DNA of 64,000 nucleotides from CAZKWG01 sp964615375 (GTDB lineage: Bacteria; Myxococcota_A; UBA796; CAZKWG01): contig CAZTOW010000002.1 in assembly GCA_964615375.1 (NCBI GenBank), positions 1 to 64,000 of the forward strand. Direction: 5' to 3'. Made by a program: the position numbers and the translations under genes. Of the stretch, positions 10,259 to 18,763 are shown in pieces (position 1 is the stretch's first letter; each line of letters opens with the position of its first letter). Below the pieces are notes generated by a model that worked only from the letters and a program-made list of their open reading frames with translations, had not been told where the DNA came from and ran no database searches.

Positions 10259-10589
10259 GGGTCCTCCGAAGCGTCGGGATTCCTGCGTACACCCGTGGCC
10301 CCTCGGGCGCGCGCGTCCGCTGCGAGCCGGGTGAGGAGGGCGCCGAGATGGGGAGGGCGTGGGTGCACAGGAGAGTCTAAATCTCAGGTCAGAGGCGCAT
10401 TCAAGGCCCGCGCCCAAGAAAGCCCGCCCTACCCCCGAGGAATCCCCCGCGGACATCGACGGGGACGCGCTCGTTGAGGGTCCACACGGACCAGCGCATA
10501 CGGAGAAGAACACCCCGCGAAGCCCACCCTGGCGGACCCACCGTGGCGCGCGAGCCCACCCTCCGCGTCCACCCTCGTACCCGCCCCCC
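10259..10589. other. Intergenic region without recognised gene
   Basis: These 331 bases separate the C39/GH19 gene start (minus strand) from the 3' end of the sigma54 regulator gene (minus strand). The open frames through it lack conserved-looking composition and a ribosome site. The promoter of the C39/GH19 gene should lie within the first 150 bases, but no consensus sigma70 or sigma54 site was recognised. Confidence 0.5.
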
Positions 10590-11921
10590 TCAGCCCCCGA
10601 TCCCGTGCTTCTTCAGCTTGTCGTGCAAGGTCACCCGCGGGACCCCCAGGGCCCGCGCCGCCTCCGTCTGGTTCCCGCCCGCCGCCCGCATCGCCTCGAC
10701 GATCAGCCCACGCTCGAAGGCGTCCACCCGCTCGCGCAGACCCAGGGCCTGCGCCTGCCCCGCCCCCTCGGGCCCGGGGAGCAGCCCCAGATCCAACTCA
10801 CCGTCCTGGCTGAGCGCCACCAGGCTCTCGACGGCGTTCTCCAGCTCGCGGACGTTGCCCGGCCAGCTCCAGGCCAGCAGGCGCTCGACGGCGGCCGGGG
10901 AGAGCCAGAGGGGGCCGGTGCCGAAGCGCGCGGCGAAGCGCTCCAGGAAGTGGCGGGCCAGCACCGGCACGTCCTCCGGGCGCTCGCGCAGAGAGGGGAT
11001 GCGCAGGTTCACCACGTTGAGTCGGTAGTACAGATCCTCGCGGAAGCGCCCCTGGCTCACCAGCTCGCGCAGGTCGCGGTGGGTGGCGGCCAGCACCCGC
11101 ACGTCCACCTTGCGCGGGCGCTCCTCGCCCACGGGCCGCACCTCACCCTCCTGCAGCACGCGCAGCAGCCGCGCCTGCGTGCCCGGCTCCAGCTCGCCGA
11201 TCTCGTCCAGCAGGATGGTGCCGCCGTCGGCGTCCCCGAACAGGCCGGGCCGCGCCCGGTGCGCCCCGGTGAACGCGCCCTTGCTGTGGCCGAAGAGCTC
11301 CGCCTCGGCCAGCTCCGGCGTCAGCGCCGCGCAGTTGAAGCGCACGAAGGGCCGCCCCGCCCGCGAGGACGCCGCCACGAGGGCCTCCGCCACCCGCTCC
11401 TTGCCTGTGCCGCTCTCGCCCGTGATGAGCACCGTGACGTCCCGCGGCGCGACGCGCTGCACCAGGACCGCCAGCCGGCTCATGGCCGGCGAGGCGAAGA
11501 CCATCTTGCGCGCCAGCGCGAGCTCGGCCCGCAGCCGCTCGTTGTCCACCTGCAGCGCCACGGTCTCCACCGCGCGCTCGACGACGGCCAGCAGCTCCTC
11601 GACCTCAAAGGGCTTGCGGAAGTAGTCCCAGGCCCCGGCCTTCACGGCCTCCACCGCCACCCGCTCCGATCCGTGGGCCGTGATCAGGATGACCCGCGGC
11701 GGGCGCGCGCGCTGCTGGAGGGCGCGCAGCAGGGCGAGCCCGTCCATGCCAGGCATGCGCAGATCGGTGATCACGAGGTCGAAGCTCTCCTCCTCCACCC
11801 GCTGGAGGGCGCGCTCCCCGCTGTCCGCGTCCGACACCGTCAGATCGACGGACTCCAGGATCTCCCGGATGGTGTAGCGGACCCCCGCGTCGTCGTCGAC
11901 CACCAGCACCCGCGCCCTCAT
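10590..11921 (-). CDS. Sigma54-dependent response regulator (NtrC family)
   Basis: This 443-residue protein has three domains. A receiver covers 1-120 with acceptor Asp53 in LVITDLRMPG and Lys103 in YFRKPFE. A sigma54-interacting AAA+ domain follows, with Walker A GESGTGKE at 168-175, the GAFTGA loop at 215-220 and Walker B TILLDEIGE at 235-243. A C-terminal Fis-type helix-turn-helix (NQTEAARALGVPRVTLHDKL) completes it. The intact GAFTGA loop means it should activate sigma54 RNA polymerase when phosphorylated. Its ATG overlaps the kinase stop by ATGA, so it is the third gene of a tolC-kinase-regulator operon. The two consensus sigma54 promoters at 14.57 and 15.85 kb are its obvious candidate targets, including its own operon. 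Confidence 0.93.
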   Translation of the reverse strand: MRARVLVVDDDAGVRYTIREILESVDLTVSDADSGERALQRVEEESFDLVITDLRMPGMDGLALLRALQQRARPPRVILITAHGSERVAVEAVKAGAWDYFRKPFEVEELLAVVERAVETVALQVDNERLRAELALARKMVFASPAMSRLAVLVQRVAPRDVTVLITGESGTGKERVAEALVAASSRAGRPFVRFNCAALTPELAEAELFGHSKGAFTGAHRARPGLFGDADGGTILLDEIGELEPGTQARLLRVLQEGEVRPVGEERPRKVDVRVLAATHRDLRELVSQGRFREDLYYRLNVVNLRIPSLRERPEDVPVLARHFLERFAARFGTGPLWLSPAAVERLLAWSWPGNVRELENAVESLVALSQDGELDLGLLPGPEGAGQAQALGLRERVDAFERGLIVEAMRAAGGNQTEAARALGVPRVTLHDKLKKHGIGG

Positions 11922-13225
11922 GCCGCCTCCCCTCCCGGGAGCTCGAGCCGCGCCCGGCAGCCGCCCTCGGGGCGCACCTCCAGGCTGAGCTCGCCCCCCT
12001 GCTGGCGCGCCAGGGCCCGCGCGATGGGCAGCCCCAGCCCCGACCCGTGGGCCCGCGTCGTCACGCCCGCCTCGAAGACGCGCTCCCCCACCCGGGCGTC
12101 CACGCCCGCGCCCTCGTCGTCCACCAGCACCCGCGCCCGACCCGGCTCCACCGCCACCCGCAGCAGCACGGCGCCGCCCGCGGGGGAGGCCTCGATGGCG
12201 TTTTGAACTAGATTGATTAGTATTTTCCGTGTCTTGCGCAGGTCCACCCGGGCGGTCCCCTCCCCTTCCACGCCCAGCCGCACGCCCCGCGCGCTGGCCA
12301 GGCCCTCGTGCAGGCTGGCGACGTCGGCGGCCAGGGCGCCCAGATCGGCGGGCTCGAAGACCAGCGGCACGGCGGGGCGCGAGAAGTTGAGGAATTCGTC
12401 GAGGATCCCTTGCATGCGGTCCACCTCGGCGCGCAGCACGCCCAGGCGCTCCGACGGCTTGCCCGCGGGCAGGTCGCGGGCAAGCAGCCCGGCCAGGCCC
12501 TTGACGCTGGCCAGCGGGTTCTTGAGCTCGTGGGCGATCTCCCCGGACAGCGCCGTGAGCTCGCGGGCCTGGGTGAGGTGGGCGTCCAGCAGGTCGCGCC
12601 GCGCCTCCACCGCGCGGGAGAGCATCAGGTCGGAGACGTTGCGCATGCGCCGCCCGACCACGCCGCTGGCCAGGATGAGGCCGGTCATCACCGTCGCCGA
12701 GGCCAGGACCGCGGGCCAGGAGCGGTGCTGCTGAAGCCAGACTGGCGTGAAGATGGCCACCGTCCCCAGGAGCTCCGTAGCGGCCAGGATCAGGATGGAG
12801 AGCACCTGCCCCGCCCGCACCCACCAGACGCGCGGGTCCCGGCCCAGCACGCCGCCGAGCATGGTGGAGAGCAGGATCACCGCGGGCAGCAGGGGGCTGG
12901 CCAGCGCGCCCGTGCACAGGAGGAAGACGAAGTGCAGGCCAACGCCCACCAGCCCGTTGCGCAGGGCGAAGCTGCGTCCGAAGCCCTCCTCGCCCTCCCG
13001 GCCCCGCTCGTAGCGCACGACCAGCAGCAGGGCCAGCAGCATCACCCCCAGCAGCAGGGCGCGGGGGAGGTTGGGCCGCAGCACGAAGAGGGTCAGCAGC
13101 ACCGTCGCCACCATCGGCAGGCGCGAGGCGCGGAAATTCGCCGCCGAGCTGGCCAGGCGGTCAAGCTCAGCGCGCTGGATCTCCTCGGCGCTGAAGATGG
13201 GGCGGGGCTGCTGCATCCGCCGCAA
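11918..13225 (-). CDS. Membrane sensor histidine kinase
   Basis: This 435-residue kinase has about six N-terminal membrane segments (residues about 38-50, 55-71, 90-108, 112-128, 139-160, 171-191) with very short loops and no periplasmic sensor domain. It therefore probably senses something within or at the membrane. The transmitter has phospho-acceptor His232 in GEIAHELKNP, the N box NLVQNAIEAS, the G1 box VDDEGAGV and the G2 box GSGLGLPIARAL. The TTG at 13225 is chosen because GGGGGAG in the end of tolC lies 7 bases before it; an ATG three codons later (13216) is an alternative. It is coupled to the downstream sigma54 regulator by an ATGA overlap, so the two are almost certainly a cognate pair. 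Confidence 0.9.
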   Translation of the reverse strand: MRRMQQPRPIFSAEEIQRAELDRLASSAANFRASRLPMVATVLLTLFVLRPNLPRALLLGVMLLALLLVVRYERGREGEEGFGRSFALRNGLVGVGLHFVFLLCTGALASPLLPAVILLSTMLGGVLGRDPRVWWVRAGQVLSILILAATELLGTVAIFTPVWLQQHRSWPAVLASATVMTGLILASGVVGRRMRNVSDLMLSRAVEARRDLLDAHLTQARELTALSGEIAHELKNPLASVKGLAGLLARDLPAGKPSERLGVLRAEVDRMQGILDEFLNFSRPAVPLVFEPADLGALAADVASLHEGLASARGVRLGVEGEGTARVDLRKTRKILINLVQNAIEASPAGGAVLLRVAVEPGRARVLVDDEGAGVDARVGERVFEAGVTTRAHGSGLGLPIARALARQQGGELSLEVRPEGGCRARLELPGGEAA

Positions 13226-13226
13226 T

Positions 13227-14537
13227 CTACCACTCCCCCGTGGCCGCTCGCAGCGCGACCCCGGCCATGCCCAGGCGGGCGCGGGCCTCGATCTGCGCGG
13301 CGCGGGCGCGGTCCAGGCGGTCGAGGGCGTCCAGCACCGTGGCCGTGTCCGTCACCCCCGCCTCCAGCGAGCGCTGGGCCACCCGGGCCCCCTCCTCGGC
13401 CAGGGCGAGCTGGCGCTCGGCGGCCTCGGCGCGCTCGGTGGCGGTGCGCAGGTCGTCCACCGCCCCCCGCACCTGCTGGGAGACCTGGAGGCGCGCGCTG
13501 GCCAGACCCGCCTCCGCCTCGTGCAGCGCCCCGTCGGCGCGCTGGGTGGCGCCGAGCCGCGCCCCGCCGGCCACCAGGGGCCAGCTCAGGTCCAGGCTGG
13601 CCTTCCACCCTGTCTTCTCGCCGGTGGAGTAGGCCACGTTGGAGGCGAAGGCCGTGGCCCCCGCGGACAGGCTGGGGGCGTAGGCCAGCCAGGCGCTGGT
13701 CCGCTGGGCGCGCGCGGCCTGAAGCGCCGCCTCCGCCGCGTCCACCTCCGGCCGCCGCTCCAGCCCCGTCGCCACCAGCGCGTCCGGGTCCAGCGTTCCC
13801 GCGCCCTGGGGCTCGCCCAGGGTCACGATCACCGGCTCATCCAGGCCCAGCAGCCCGCCCGCGCTCAGCCGCGCCTTGGAGAGCGCCCCGCGCGCGGCGA
13901 TGAGATCGCCCTCCCGCCGGGCCAGCTCGGTCTGGGCCTGGAGCACCGAGAGCTGCGTCCCCGTGCCCGCCCGCAGCGCCCGCTCCGCGCTCTCCGCCAG
14001 GCTGCGCGCCCGCTCCACCGAGGCCGCGCTCGCCTCCACCAGCGCCTCCGCGGCGGCCTCTGACCAGAAGGCCTGAAGCGCCGCCGACCGCACGCTTGCC
14101 ACCTGCGCCGCCAGGTTGGCCTCGGACGCCGCCAGGCTGTCCCCCGCCCCCGCCGCGCTGGCCCAGGAGGACGGCGCCAGCAGCGGGACCTTGAGCGTGA
14201 TCGCCCCGCTCAGGCTGTCCAGCGGCTGCAGCACCATGTTGTCTGGCGCGTCCGAGGAGAGCGGCTGGCCGGTGAGCATGGCGAGGGCCTCCATGAGATC
14301 GCCCAAGGCCAGCTCGACCTCCTTGTTGTTGCGCGTGTACGAGCCCGTCGCCGCCAGTGTCGGCAGCGCGCCCGAGAGCGCCGATACCCGCGCCCCCTCC
14401 GCCTGCTGGACCTGCGCCCGCGCGCGGGCAAGGGCCGGGTTCTCCTGCTCCAGCAGCGCCATGGCCTCGTCGACCGTCAGGCGGCGAGGCTCCGCGGCCA
14501 GGGCCAGCGGGAGGAGGAGAGTGAGGAGAAGGGACAT
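13227..14537 (-). CDS. TolC-family outer-membrane efflux protein
   Basis: This 436-residue protein has a cleavable signal peptide (MSLLLTLLLPLALAAEP) followed by the two alanine-rich coiled-coil halves typical of trimeric outer-membrane channels. Each half opens with an LxxAxxxNPALARARAQ- or LERRPEVDAAEAALQAAR-like repeat. The family forms the outer-membrane exit duct for tripartite pumps. It is first in an operon with the kinase and regulator genes, with 1 base between its stop and the kinase TTG. It starts at ATG 14537 after GGAGGTCCCC and lies 28 bases downstream of the -12 element of a consensus sigma54 promoter. The adaptor and ABC components lie across the repeat region on the other strand, so it probably completes that pump. 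Confidence 0.9.
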   Translation of the reverse strand: MSLLLTLLLPLALAAEPRRLTVDEAMALLEQENPALARARAQVQQAEGARVSALSGALPTLAATGSYTRNNKEVELALGDLMEALAMLTGQPLSSDAPDNMVLQPLDSLSGAITLKVPLLAPSSWASAAGAGDSLAASEANLAAQVASVRSAALQAFWSEAAAEALVEASAASVERARSLAESAERALRAGTGTQLSVLQAQTELARREGDLIAARGALSKARLSAGGLLGLDEPVIVTLGEPQGAGTLDPDALVATGLERRPEVDAAEAALQAARAQRTSAWLAYAPSLSAGATAFASNVAYSTGEKTGWKASLDLSWPLVAGGARLGATQRADGALHEAEAGLASARLQVSQQVRGAVDDLRTATERAEAAERQLALAEEGARVAQRSLEAGVTDTATVLDALDRLDRARAAQIEARARLGMAGVALRAATGEW

Positions 14538-14562
14538 GGGGACCTCCGGGGTGGAGGAGGGT

Positions 14563-14579
14563 ATGCAAGGGGCGTGCCA
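14563..14579 (-). promoter_or_regulatory. Sigma54 promoter of the tolC-kinase-regulator operon
   Basis: On the minus strand the sequence reads TGGCACG, CCCC, TTGCAT. This matches the sigma54 (-24/-12) consensus TGGCACG-N4-TTGCA at every position, with GG and GC separated by exactly 10 bases. Transcription would start near 14553, about 16 bases before the tolC ATG. The operon encodes its own sigma54 activator, so positive autoregulation is likely. Confidence 0.87.
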
Positions 14580-14619
14580 GCTGAGGAGGATGGGGGGATG
14601 GGGGGGGCGGTAGGGGGGA

Positions 14620-14925
14620 TTGATGTCGATGCCGATGTCAGGCCGCGAAGCGGCCGGGTGTCGATGTCAGGCCGCGAAGCGGCCGGTTGCCGATGTCAGG
14701 CCGCGAAGCGGCCGGTTGCCGATGTCGATGTCGATGTCGATGTCGATGTCGATGTCGATGCCGATGCCGATGCCGATGCCGATGTCGATGTCGATGTCGA
14801 TGTCGATGTCGATGTCGATGTCGATGTCGATGTCGATGCCGATGTCAGGCCGCGAAGCGGCCGGTTGCCGATGCCGATGCCGATGTCGATGCCGATGCCG
14901 ATGCCGATGCCGATGCCGATGCCGA
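14620..14925. repeat. Left hexamer array with four GGCCGC-GAA-GCGGCC hairpins
   Basis: This is a tandem array of GATGTC and GATGCC units on the plus strand. It is interrupted at 14641-14655, 14670-14684, 14699-14713 and 14848-14862 by an identical 15-base palindrome (6-bp stem, GAA loop) inside the longer unit TCAGGCCGCGAAGCGGCCGG. It is non-coding; frames through it give only alternating residues such as Asp-Val or Arg-Cys. It lies between the two divergent sigma54 promoters. Confidence 0.9.
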
Positions 14926-14979
14926 ACTTGCCGGCGAACTACTTCCCTGACACTGGGATTCGGCCTGGTGGCCCGGGGA

Positions 14980-15281
14980 CCCTCACCCGGCCTTCGGCCA
15001 CCCTCTCCCGGAGGGAGAGGGGGAGGCTCCACGGACTGTCCGTTCCCCCGAAAACCGGAGAGGGGGAGGCTCCACGGACTGTCCGTTCCCCCGAAAACCA
15101 CGGAGAGATTCCACCGAATCTCCCTTCCCCCAAAGCCCGCGGAGAGGCTCCAAGGTCCTCCCCTTCCCCCGAAGAATGTGAATGGGTTCCAAGGTCTTGC
15201 GCTTCTCTCAATGACCATGGGAAAGTCCCATAGTCCTCCCCTTCTCCCTGAGGGAGAAGGTGGCCGAAGGCCGGATGAGGG
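14980..15281. repeat. Central block: about 40-bp degenerate tandem repeats bounded by an inverted repeat
   Basis: The block is bounded by an inverted pair at 14980-15021 and 15235-15281, sharing CCGGCCTTCGGCCACC and a CTCCC-GGGAG palindrome. Between them run roughly six degenerate copies of a 40-base unit. The first two (15018-15056 and 15061-15099) are identical over GGCTCCACGGACTGTCCG and its flanks, and later copies drift. No gene is evident. It forms the centre of symmetry between the left and right hexamer arrays. Confidence 0.75.
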
Positions 15282-15330
15282 GGAAGTGGCGGCAAGGGGT
15301 AGATTTCAGTCTGAAGCAGATCCAGTGGTG

Positions 15331-15723
15331 ATCGACATCAAGCCGCTTCGCAGCCTGACATCGACATCGACATCGACATCGACATCGGCAACCGGCCGCT
15401 TCGCGGCCTGACATCGACATCGACATCGGCATCGACATCGGCATCGGCATCGGCATCGGCATCGACATCGACATCGGCATCGACATCGGCATCGGCATCG
15501 ACAACCGGCTGCTTCGCAGCCTGACATCGACATCGACATCGACATCGACATCGGCATCGGCATCGGCATCGACAACCGGCTGCTTCGCAGCCTGACATCG
15601 GCATCGGCATCGATATCGTCAACCGGCCGCTTCGCGGCCTGACATCGACATCGTCAACCGGCCGCTTCGCAGCCTGACATCAACATCAACATCGTCAACC
15701 CGCCGCTTCGCGCCCAGACATCG
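15331..15723. repeat. Right hexamer array (inverted orientation) with six to seven hairpins
   Basis: This array carries the same hexamer family as the left one but in opposite orientation (GACATC and GGCATC on the plus strand). Hairpins lie near 15342-15355, 15394-15408, 15507-15521, 15578-15592, 15625-15639 and 15660-15674, and the loop now reads TTC. Two copies read GGCTGC-TTC-GCAGCC, in which both stem sides changed together. A degenerate copy lies at about 15700. Frames through the array are meaningless two-residue repeats. Confidence 0.9.
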
Positions 15724-15842
15724 CCCTCCCCCCCTCCCCTCCCCCCCAACCGTCGGTTTTCCGACACCCTCCCGTCGAATTCCCGACGACCCCCCACCCC
15801 ACCCCACCCCAAAACACCCCCGCCCAGCCCACTCCTCCCCCC

Positions 15843-15859
15843 TGGCACGGCGCTTGCAT
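15843..15859 (+). promoter_or_regulatory. Sigma54 promoter of the efflux operon
   Basis: The sequence reads TGGCACG, GCGC, TTGCAT, a full match to the sigma54 -24/-12 consensus with GG and GC 10 bases apart. The predicted start of transcription is near 15869, leaving a leader of about 18 bases before the ATG at 15887. It is the mirror image of the promoter at 14563-14579 and serves the hlyD-ABC-ABC-permease-permease operon. Confidence 0.88.
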
Positions 15860-15886
15860 CCCAGCCGCCCATCGTCTGGAGTGTAC

Positions 15887-16924
15887 ATGCGTCCCCAGGT
15901 CGCCTTCGGCGCCGCCACGGTGGTCCTCGCGTCTCTGCTCGGCTTCCGGCTCTGGCAACAGCAGGCCGAGCTGCACGGTCCGGCTGGCGGAGCCGGTGTG
16001 ATCGAGGGGACCTCGATCACCGTCTCCAGCCGCCTCTCCACGCGCGTGCTGACGCTGGAGGTCCAGGAGGGGCAGGCCGTCGAGCAGGGCGCGCTGCTGC
16101 TCACGCTGGACTGCGCGGAGGCGAACGCCAGCCTCAGCGAGGCGGAGGGGCGGCTGGCGGTGGCGAAGGCGCAGGCGGAGGCGGCGACGGCGAGCGCGAG
16201 CGCGAGCCAGCGGAGCAGCGCGGCGGCGGCGCGAGCGGCGGCGGCGGCGGCGGCGCAGCAGAGCGCGCTCCAGGCCCAGCGGGAGAGCGCGGCGCGGCAG
16301 GCGGAGCGGCTGGGCTCCCTGGGAGACGACGTCCCGGCCGACAAGCGCGACGCGGCGAGCGCGCAGGCCAGCGCGCTCCAGGCCCAGCTCGAGGGCGCCG
16401 AGCAGAGCCGAAAGGCCAGCGCCGAGCAGGCCGCAGCCTCCCGCGAGCAGGGCAAGGCGGCGGTTGCCCAGATCGGCGCGGCCGAGGGCAGCGTCCAGAG
16501 CGCGGAGGCCGCCGTGGCCCGCGCCCGCCTGCTGGTGGGCGAGTGCGAGGTGCGCGCCCCGGCCCCGGGTACGGTGGAGACCCTGCCCTGGGACGTGGGC
16601 GAGCTGGTCTCGCCGGGAGCCATCCTGGCGCGCATCGTGGACACGCGCGAGGTCAAGGCCACCTTCTACCTGCCGAACGCCGAGGTCTCCGCGGTGCAGC
16701 CGGGCGCCTCCGCCCTGGTCGAGGCCGACGCCTGGCCGGACCAGCAGTTCCAGGGCCAGGTGGCCACGGTCTCGCTCACGGCCGAGTTCACCCCGCGCAA
16801 TATCCAGACCCGCTCCGACCGCGACCGGCTGGTCTACCCGGTGGAGGTCCACATCTCCAACCCCGACGGCCGCCTGCGCCCCGGGATGCCCGTTCAGGTC
16901 ACCCTCCCCGGGACGGGGCGCTGA
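15887..16924 (+). CDS. HlyD/YbhG-type membrane-fusion (periplasmic adaptor) protein
   Basis: This 345-residue adaptor begins with an uncleaved membrane anchor (residues about 5-24). Next come the first half of the lipoyl domain (VIEGTSITVSSRLSTRV), a very long alanine/glutamine-rich coiled coil (about 85-215), the second lipoyl half (CEVRAPAPGTVETLPWDVGE) and a beta-barrel domain with PVEVHISNPDGRLRPGMPVQV. Such proteins bridge an inner-membrane ABC exporter to a TolC channel. ATG 15887 follows TGGAG by 5 bases. An upstream in-frame TTG at 15854 falls inside the -12 promoter element and is rejected. It is the first gene of a five-gene operon. Confidence 0.9.
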   Translation: MRPQVAFGAATVVLASLLGFRLWQQQAELHGPAGGAGVIEGTSITVSSRLSTRVLTLEVQEGQAVEQGALLLTLDCAEANASLSEAEGRLAVAKAQAEAATASASASQRSSAAAARAAAAAAAQQSALQAQRESAARQAERLGSLGDDVPADKRDAASAQASALQAQLEGAEQSRKASAEQAAASREQGKAAVAQIGAAEGSVQSAEAAVARARLLVGECEVRAPAPGTVETLPWDVGELVSPGAILARIVDTREVKATFYLPNAEVSAVQPGASALVEADAWPDQQFQGQVATVSLTAEFTPRNIQTRSDRDRLVYPVEVHISNPDGRLRPGMPVQVTLPGTGR

Positions 16925-16925
16925 G

Positions 16926-17828
16926 GTGGACGCGCTCGTGCTCAACGGCGTGGAGCGACGCTTCGGCGCCACCGAGGCGCTCCGCGGGCTCGGCTTCACG
17001 GTGCGCGAGGGCGAGATCTACGGCCTCGTCGGCCCGGACGGCGCGGGCAAGACCACGGCCATCCGGGTCGCGGCGGGGCTGATGGCGGCCGACGCCGGCA
17101 GCGCGCGGGTGCTGGGCGAGGACCCGCTGCAGGGCGGGGAGGTGCGCGAGCAGCTCGGGCTGATGCCGCAGCAGTACAGCCTCTACGGCGACCTGACGGT
17201 GGACGAGAACCTGCACTTCTTCGGCCAGCTCTTCTGCATCCCGCGTGAGCCCTACCGCGCCCGGCGCGAGCGCCTGCTGGGCATCACGCGGCTGGCGCAG
17301 TTCACCGATCGGCGGGCCGACTCGCTCTCTGGCGGGATGTACAAGAAGCTCGCCCTGGCCTGCTCGCTGCTGCACCAGCCGCGCGTGCTGCTGCTGGACG
17401 AGCCCACCAACGGCGTGGACCCGGTCAGCCGGCGCGAGCTGTGGGCGCTGCTCTACGAGTTCGTCGGGGACGGCATGGCCATCCTGGTCTCCACCCCCTA
17501 CATGGACGAGGCCGCCCGCTGTCACCGGGTCGGGCTCATCCACCGCGGGCGCCTGGTGGCCGAGGGCGCGCCGCTGGACCTGCTCCGCGCGATGGAGCAC
17601 CCGGTCGTGGAGGCCGAGGGCGGGGATCGCGCGGCGGTGGAGGACCGGGTCGCCACCCTGCCCGAGGTGCGGGCCACGCACCCGGTGGGCGCGCGCCTGC
17701 GGCTGATCCTCGAGCCGGGGTCGGAGGCGCGAGTGGCGGAGGCGCTGGCGACCCTGGGCGCGCGCCTGCTGCCGGCCAGCCCGGAATTCGAGGACCTCTT
17801 CCTCGCGAAGATCGCGGAGGGACCATGA
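16926..17828 (+). CDS. ABC transporter ATP-binding protein 1 (YbhF-type half)
   Basis: This 300-residue nucleotide-binding subunit starts at a GTG one base after the adaptor stop. It shows Walker A GPDGAGKTTA, Q-loop LMPQQYSLYGDL, signature LSGGMYKKLALA and Walker B VLLLDEPTNGVDP. The switch (H-loop) histidine is replaced: the motif reads LVSTPYMDEA where STHYMDEA is usual. The downstream ATPase keeps the histidine, so the pair looks asymmetric, with this being the site likely impaired for hydrolysis. Homologues of the two ATPases are fused in the YbhF family. The gene overlaps the next one by ATGA. Confidence 0.9.
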   Translation: MDALVLNGVERRFGATEALRGLGFTVREGEIYGLVGPDGAGKTTAIRVAAGLMAADAGSARVLGEDPLQGGEVREQLGLMPQQYSLYGDLTVDENLHFFGQLFCIPREPYRARRERLLGITRLAQFTDRRADSLSGGMYKKLALACSLLHQPRVLLLDEPTNGVDPVSRRELWALLYEFVGDGMAILVSTPYMDEAARCHRVGLIHRGRLVAEGAPLDLLRAMEHPVVEAEGGDRAAVEDRVATLPEVRATHPVGARLRLILEPGSEARVAEALATLGARLLPASPEFEDLFLAKIAEGP

Positions 17829-18763
17829 GCGCCATCGAGGTCAGCGAGCTGTGCCGCAGCTTCGGCACCTTCAAGGCGGTGGACCGCGTCAGCTTCGAGG
17901 TCGCCGAGGGCGAGATCTTCGGCTACCTCGGCGCGAACGGGGCGGGGAAGTCCACGACGATCCGCATGCTCTGCGGGCTCCTCTCGCCCACCTCCGGCGA
18001 CGCCATCGTCGCCGGGCACCGCATCTCGCGGGCGCCCGAGGAGGTCAAGCGCGCCATCGGCTACATGTCGCAGCGCTTCTCGCTCTACCTGGACCTGCCG
18101 GTGGAGGAGAACATCGAGTTCTTCGGCGGGGCCTACGGGCTCCAGGGCTCGGCCCTGCGGGCGCGGCGGGACGAGGTGCTGCGGCTGGTCGAGCTGGGCC
18201 CCTTCCTCAAGACCCAGACGGGCTCGCTCCCCGGCGGGATCCGGCAGCGGCTGGCCCTGTGCTGCGCGCTGCTCCACCGCCCGCGCATCGTCTTCCTGGA
18301 CGAGCCGACCGCGGGGGTGGACCCGGCGGCGCGCCGTGAGTTCTGGAGCCTGATCCGCCGGCTCTCGCGCGAGGGTGTGACGGTCTTCGTGACCACGCAC
18401 TACATGGACGAGGCGGAGTACTGCGCGCGCATCGGGCTGATGGCCGAGGGGCGTCTGCGCGCCCTGGACACGCCGGACGCGCTGAAGCGGGCCTGGGTGC
18501 CGGGGAAGATCCTGGCGATCCAGGGGCCGGAGCTGGGGCCGCAGGCCGTCGCCCTGCGCGGGCGGCCGGGGGTGCTGGCGGTGGAGCCCTTCGGGGCGGC
18601 CTGGCACGTCCGCTACGACCCGGGCCTGCTGGACGCGGGGCGGATCCTGAACAGCCTCGGGCGACCCGGCCTCCGCGCCGAGCCGGTCGAGGCCAACCTG
18701 GAGGACGTCTTCCTGGCGGTGGCCGCGCGGCAGGGCGTCTCTGCGGTGGGAGGTGCGGCGTGA
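17825..18763 (+). CDS. ABC transporter ATP-binding protein 2
   Basis: This 312-residue ATPase carries Walker A GANGAGKSTT, Q-loop YMSQRFSLYLDL, Walker B IVFLDEPTAGVDP and an intact H-loop TTHYMDEAEY. The signature is LPGGIRQRLALC, a small departure from LSGGQ that is common in this family. The C-terminal extension (about 235-312) resembles the regulatory tail of drug-export ATPases and contains LEDVFLAVAAR. ATG 17825 overlaps the previous stop (ATGA), and its own stop overlaps the next GTG. It pairs with the first ATPase to power the two ABC-2 permeases. Confidence 0.92.
   Translation: MSAIEVSELCRSFGTFKAVDRVSFEVAEGEIFGYLGANGAGKSTTIRMLCGLLSPTSGDAIVAGHRISRAPEEVKRAIGYMSQRFSLYLDLPVEENIEFFGGAYGLQGSALRARRDEVLRLVELGPFLKTQTGSLPGGIRQRLALCCALLHRPRIVFLDEPTAGVDPAARREFWSLIRRLSREGVTVFVTTHYMDEAEYCARIGLMAEGRLRALDTPDALKRAWVPGKILAIQGPELGPQAVALRGRPGVLAVEPFGAAWHVRYDPGLLDAGRILNSLGRPGLRAEPVEANLEDVFLAVAARQGVSAVGGAA

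Noticed and set aside
14667..15622. Long open frames through the hexamer arrays with repeats such as Asp-Val, Met-Ser or Arg-Cys
   Set aside because: They are produced by 6-base tandem repeats in every frame, have no ribosome site and differ only in repeat length, so they are not proteins.
14641..15674. CRISPR-like look of repeated palindromes separated by short spacers
   Set aside because: The spacers are themselves hexamer repeats rather than unique sequences, the spacing varies widely and no cas gene is present.
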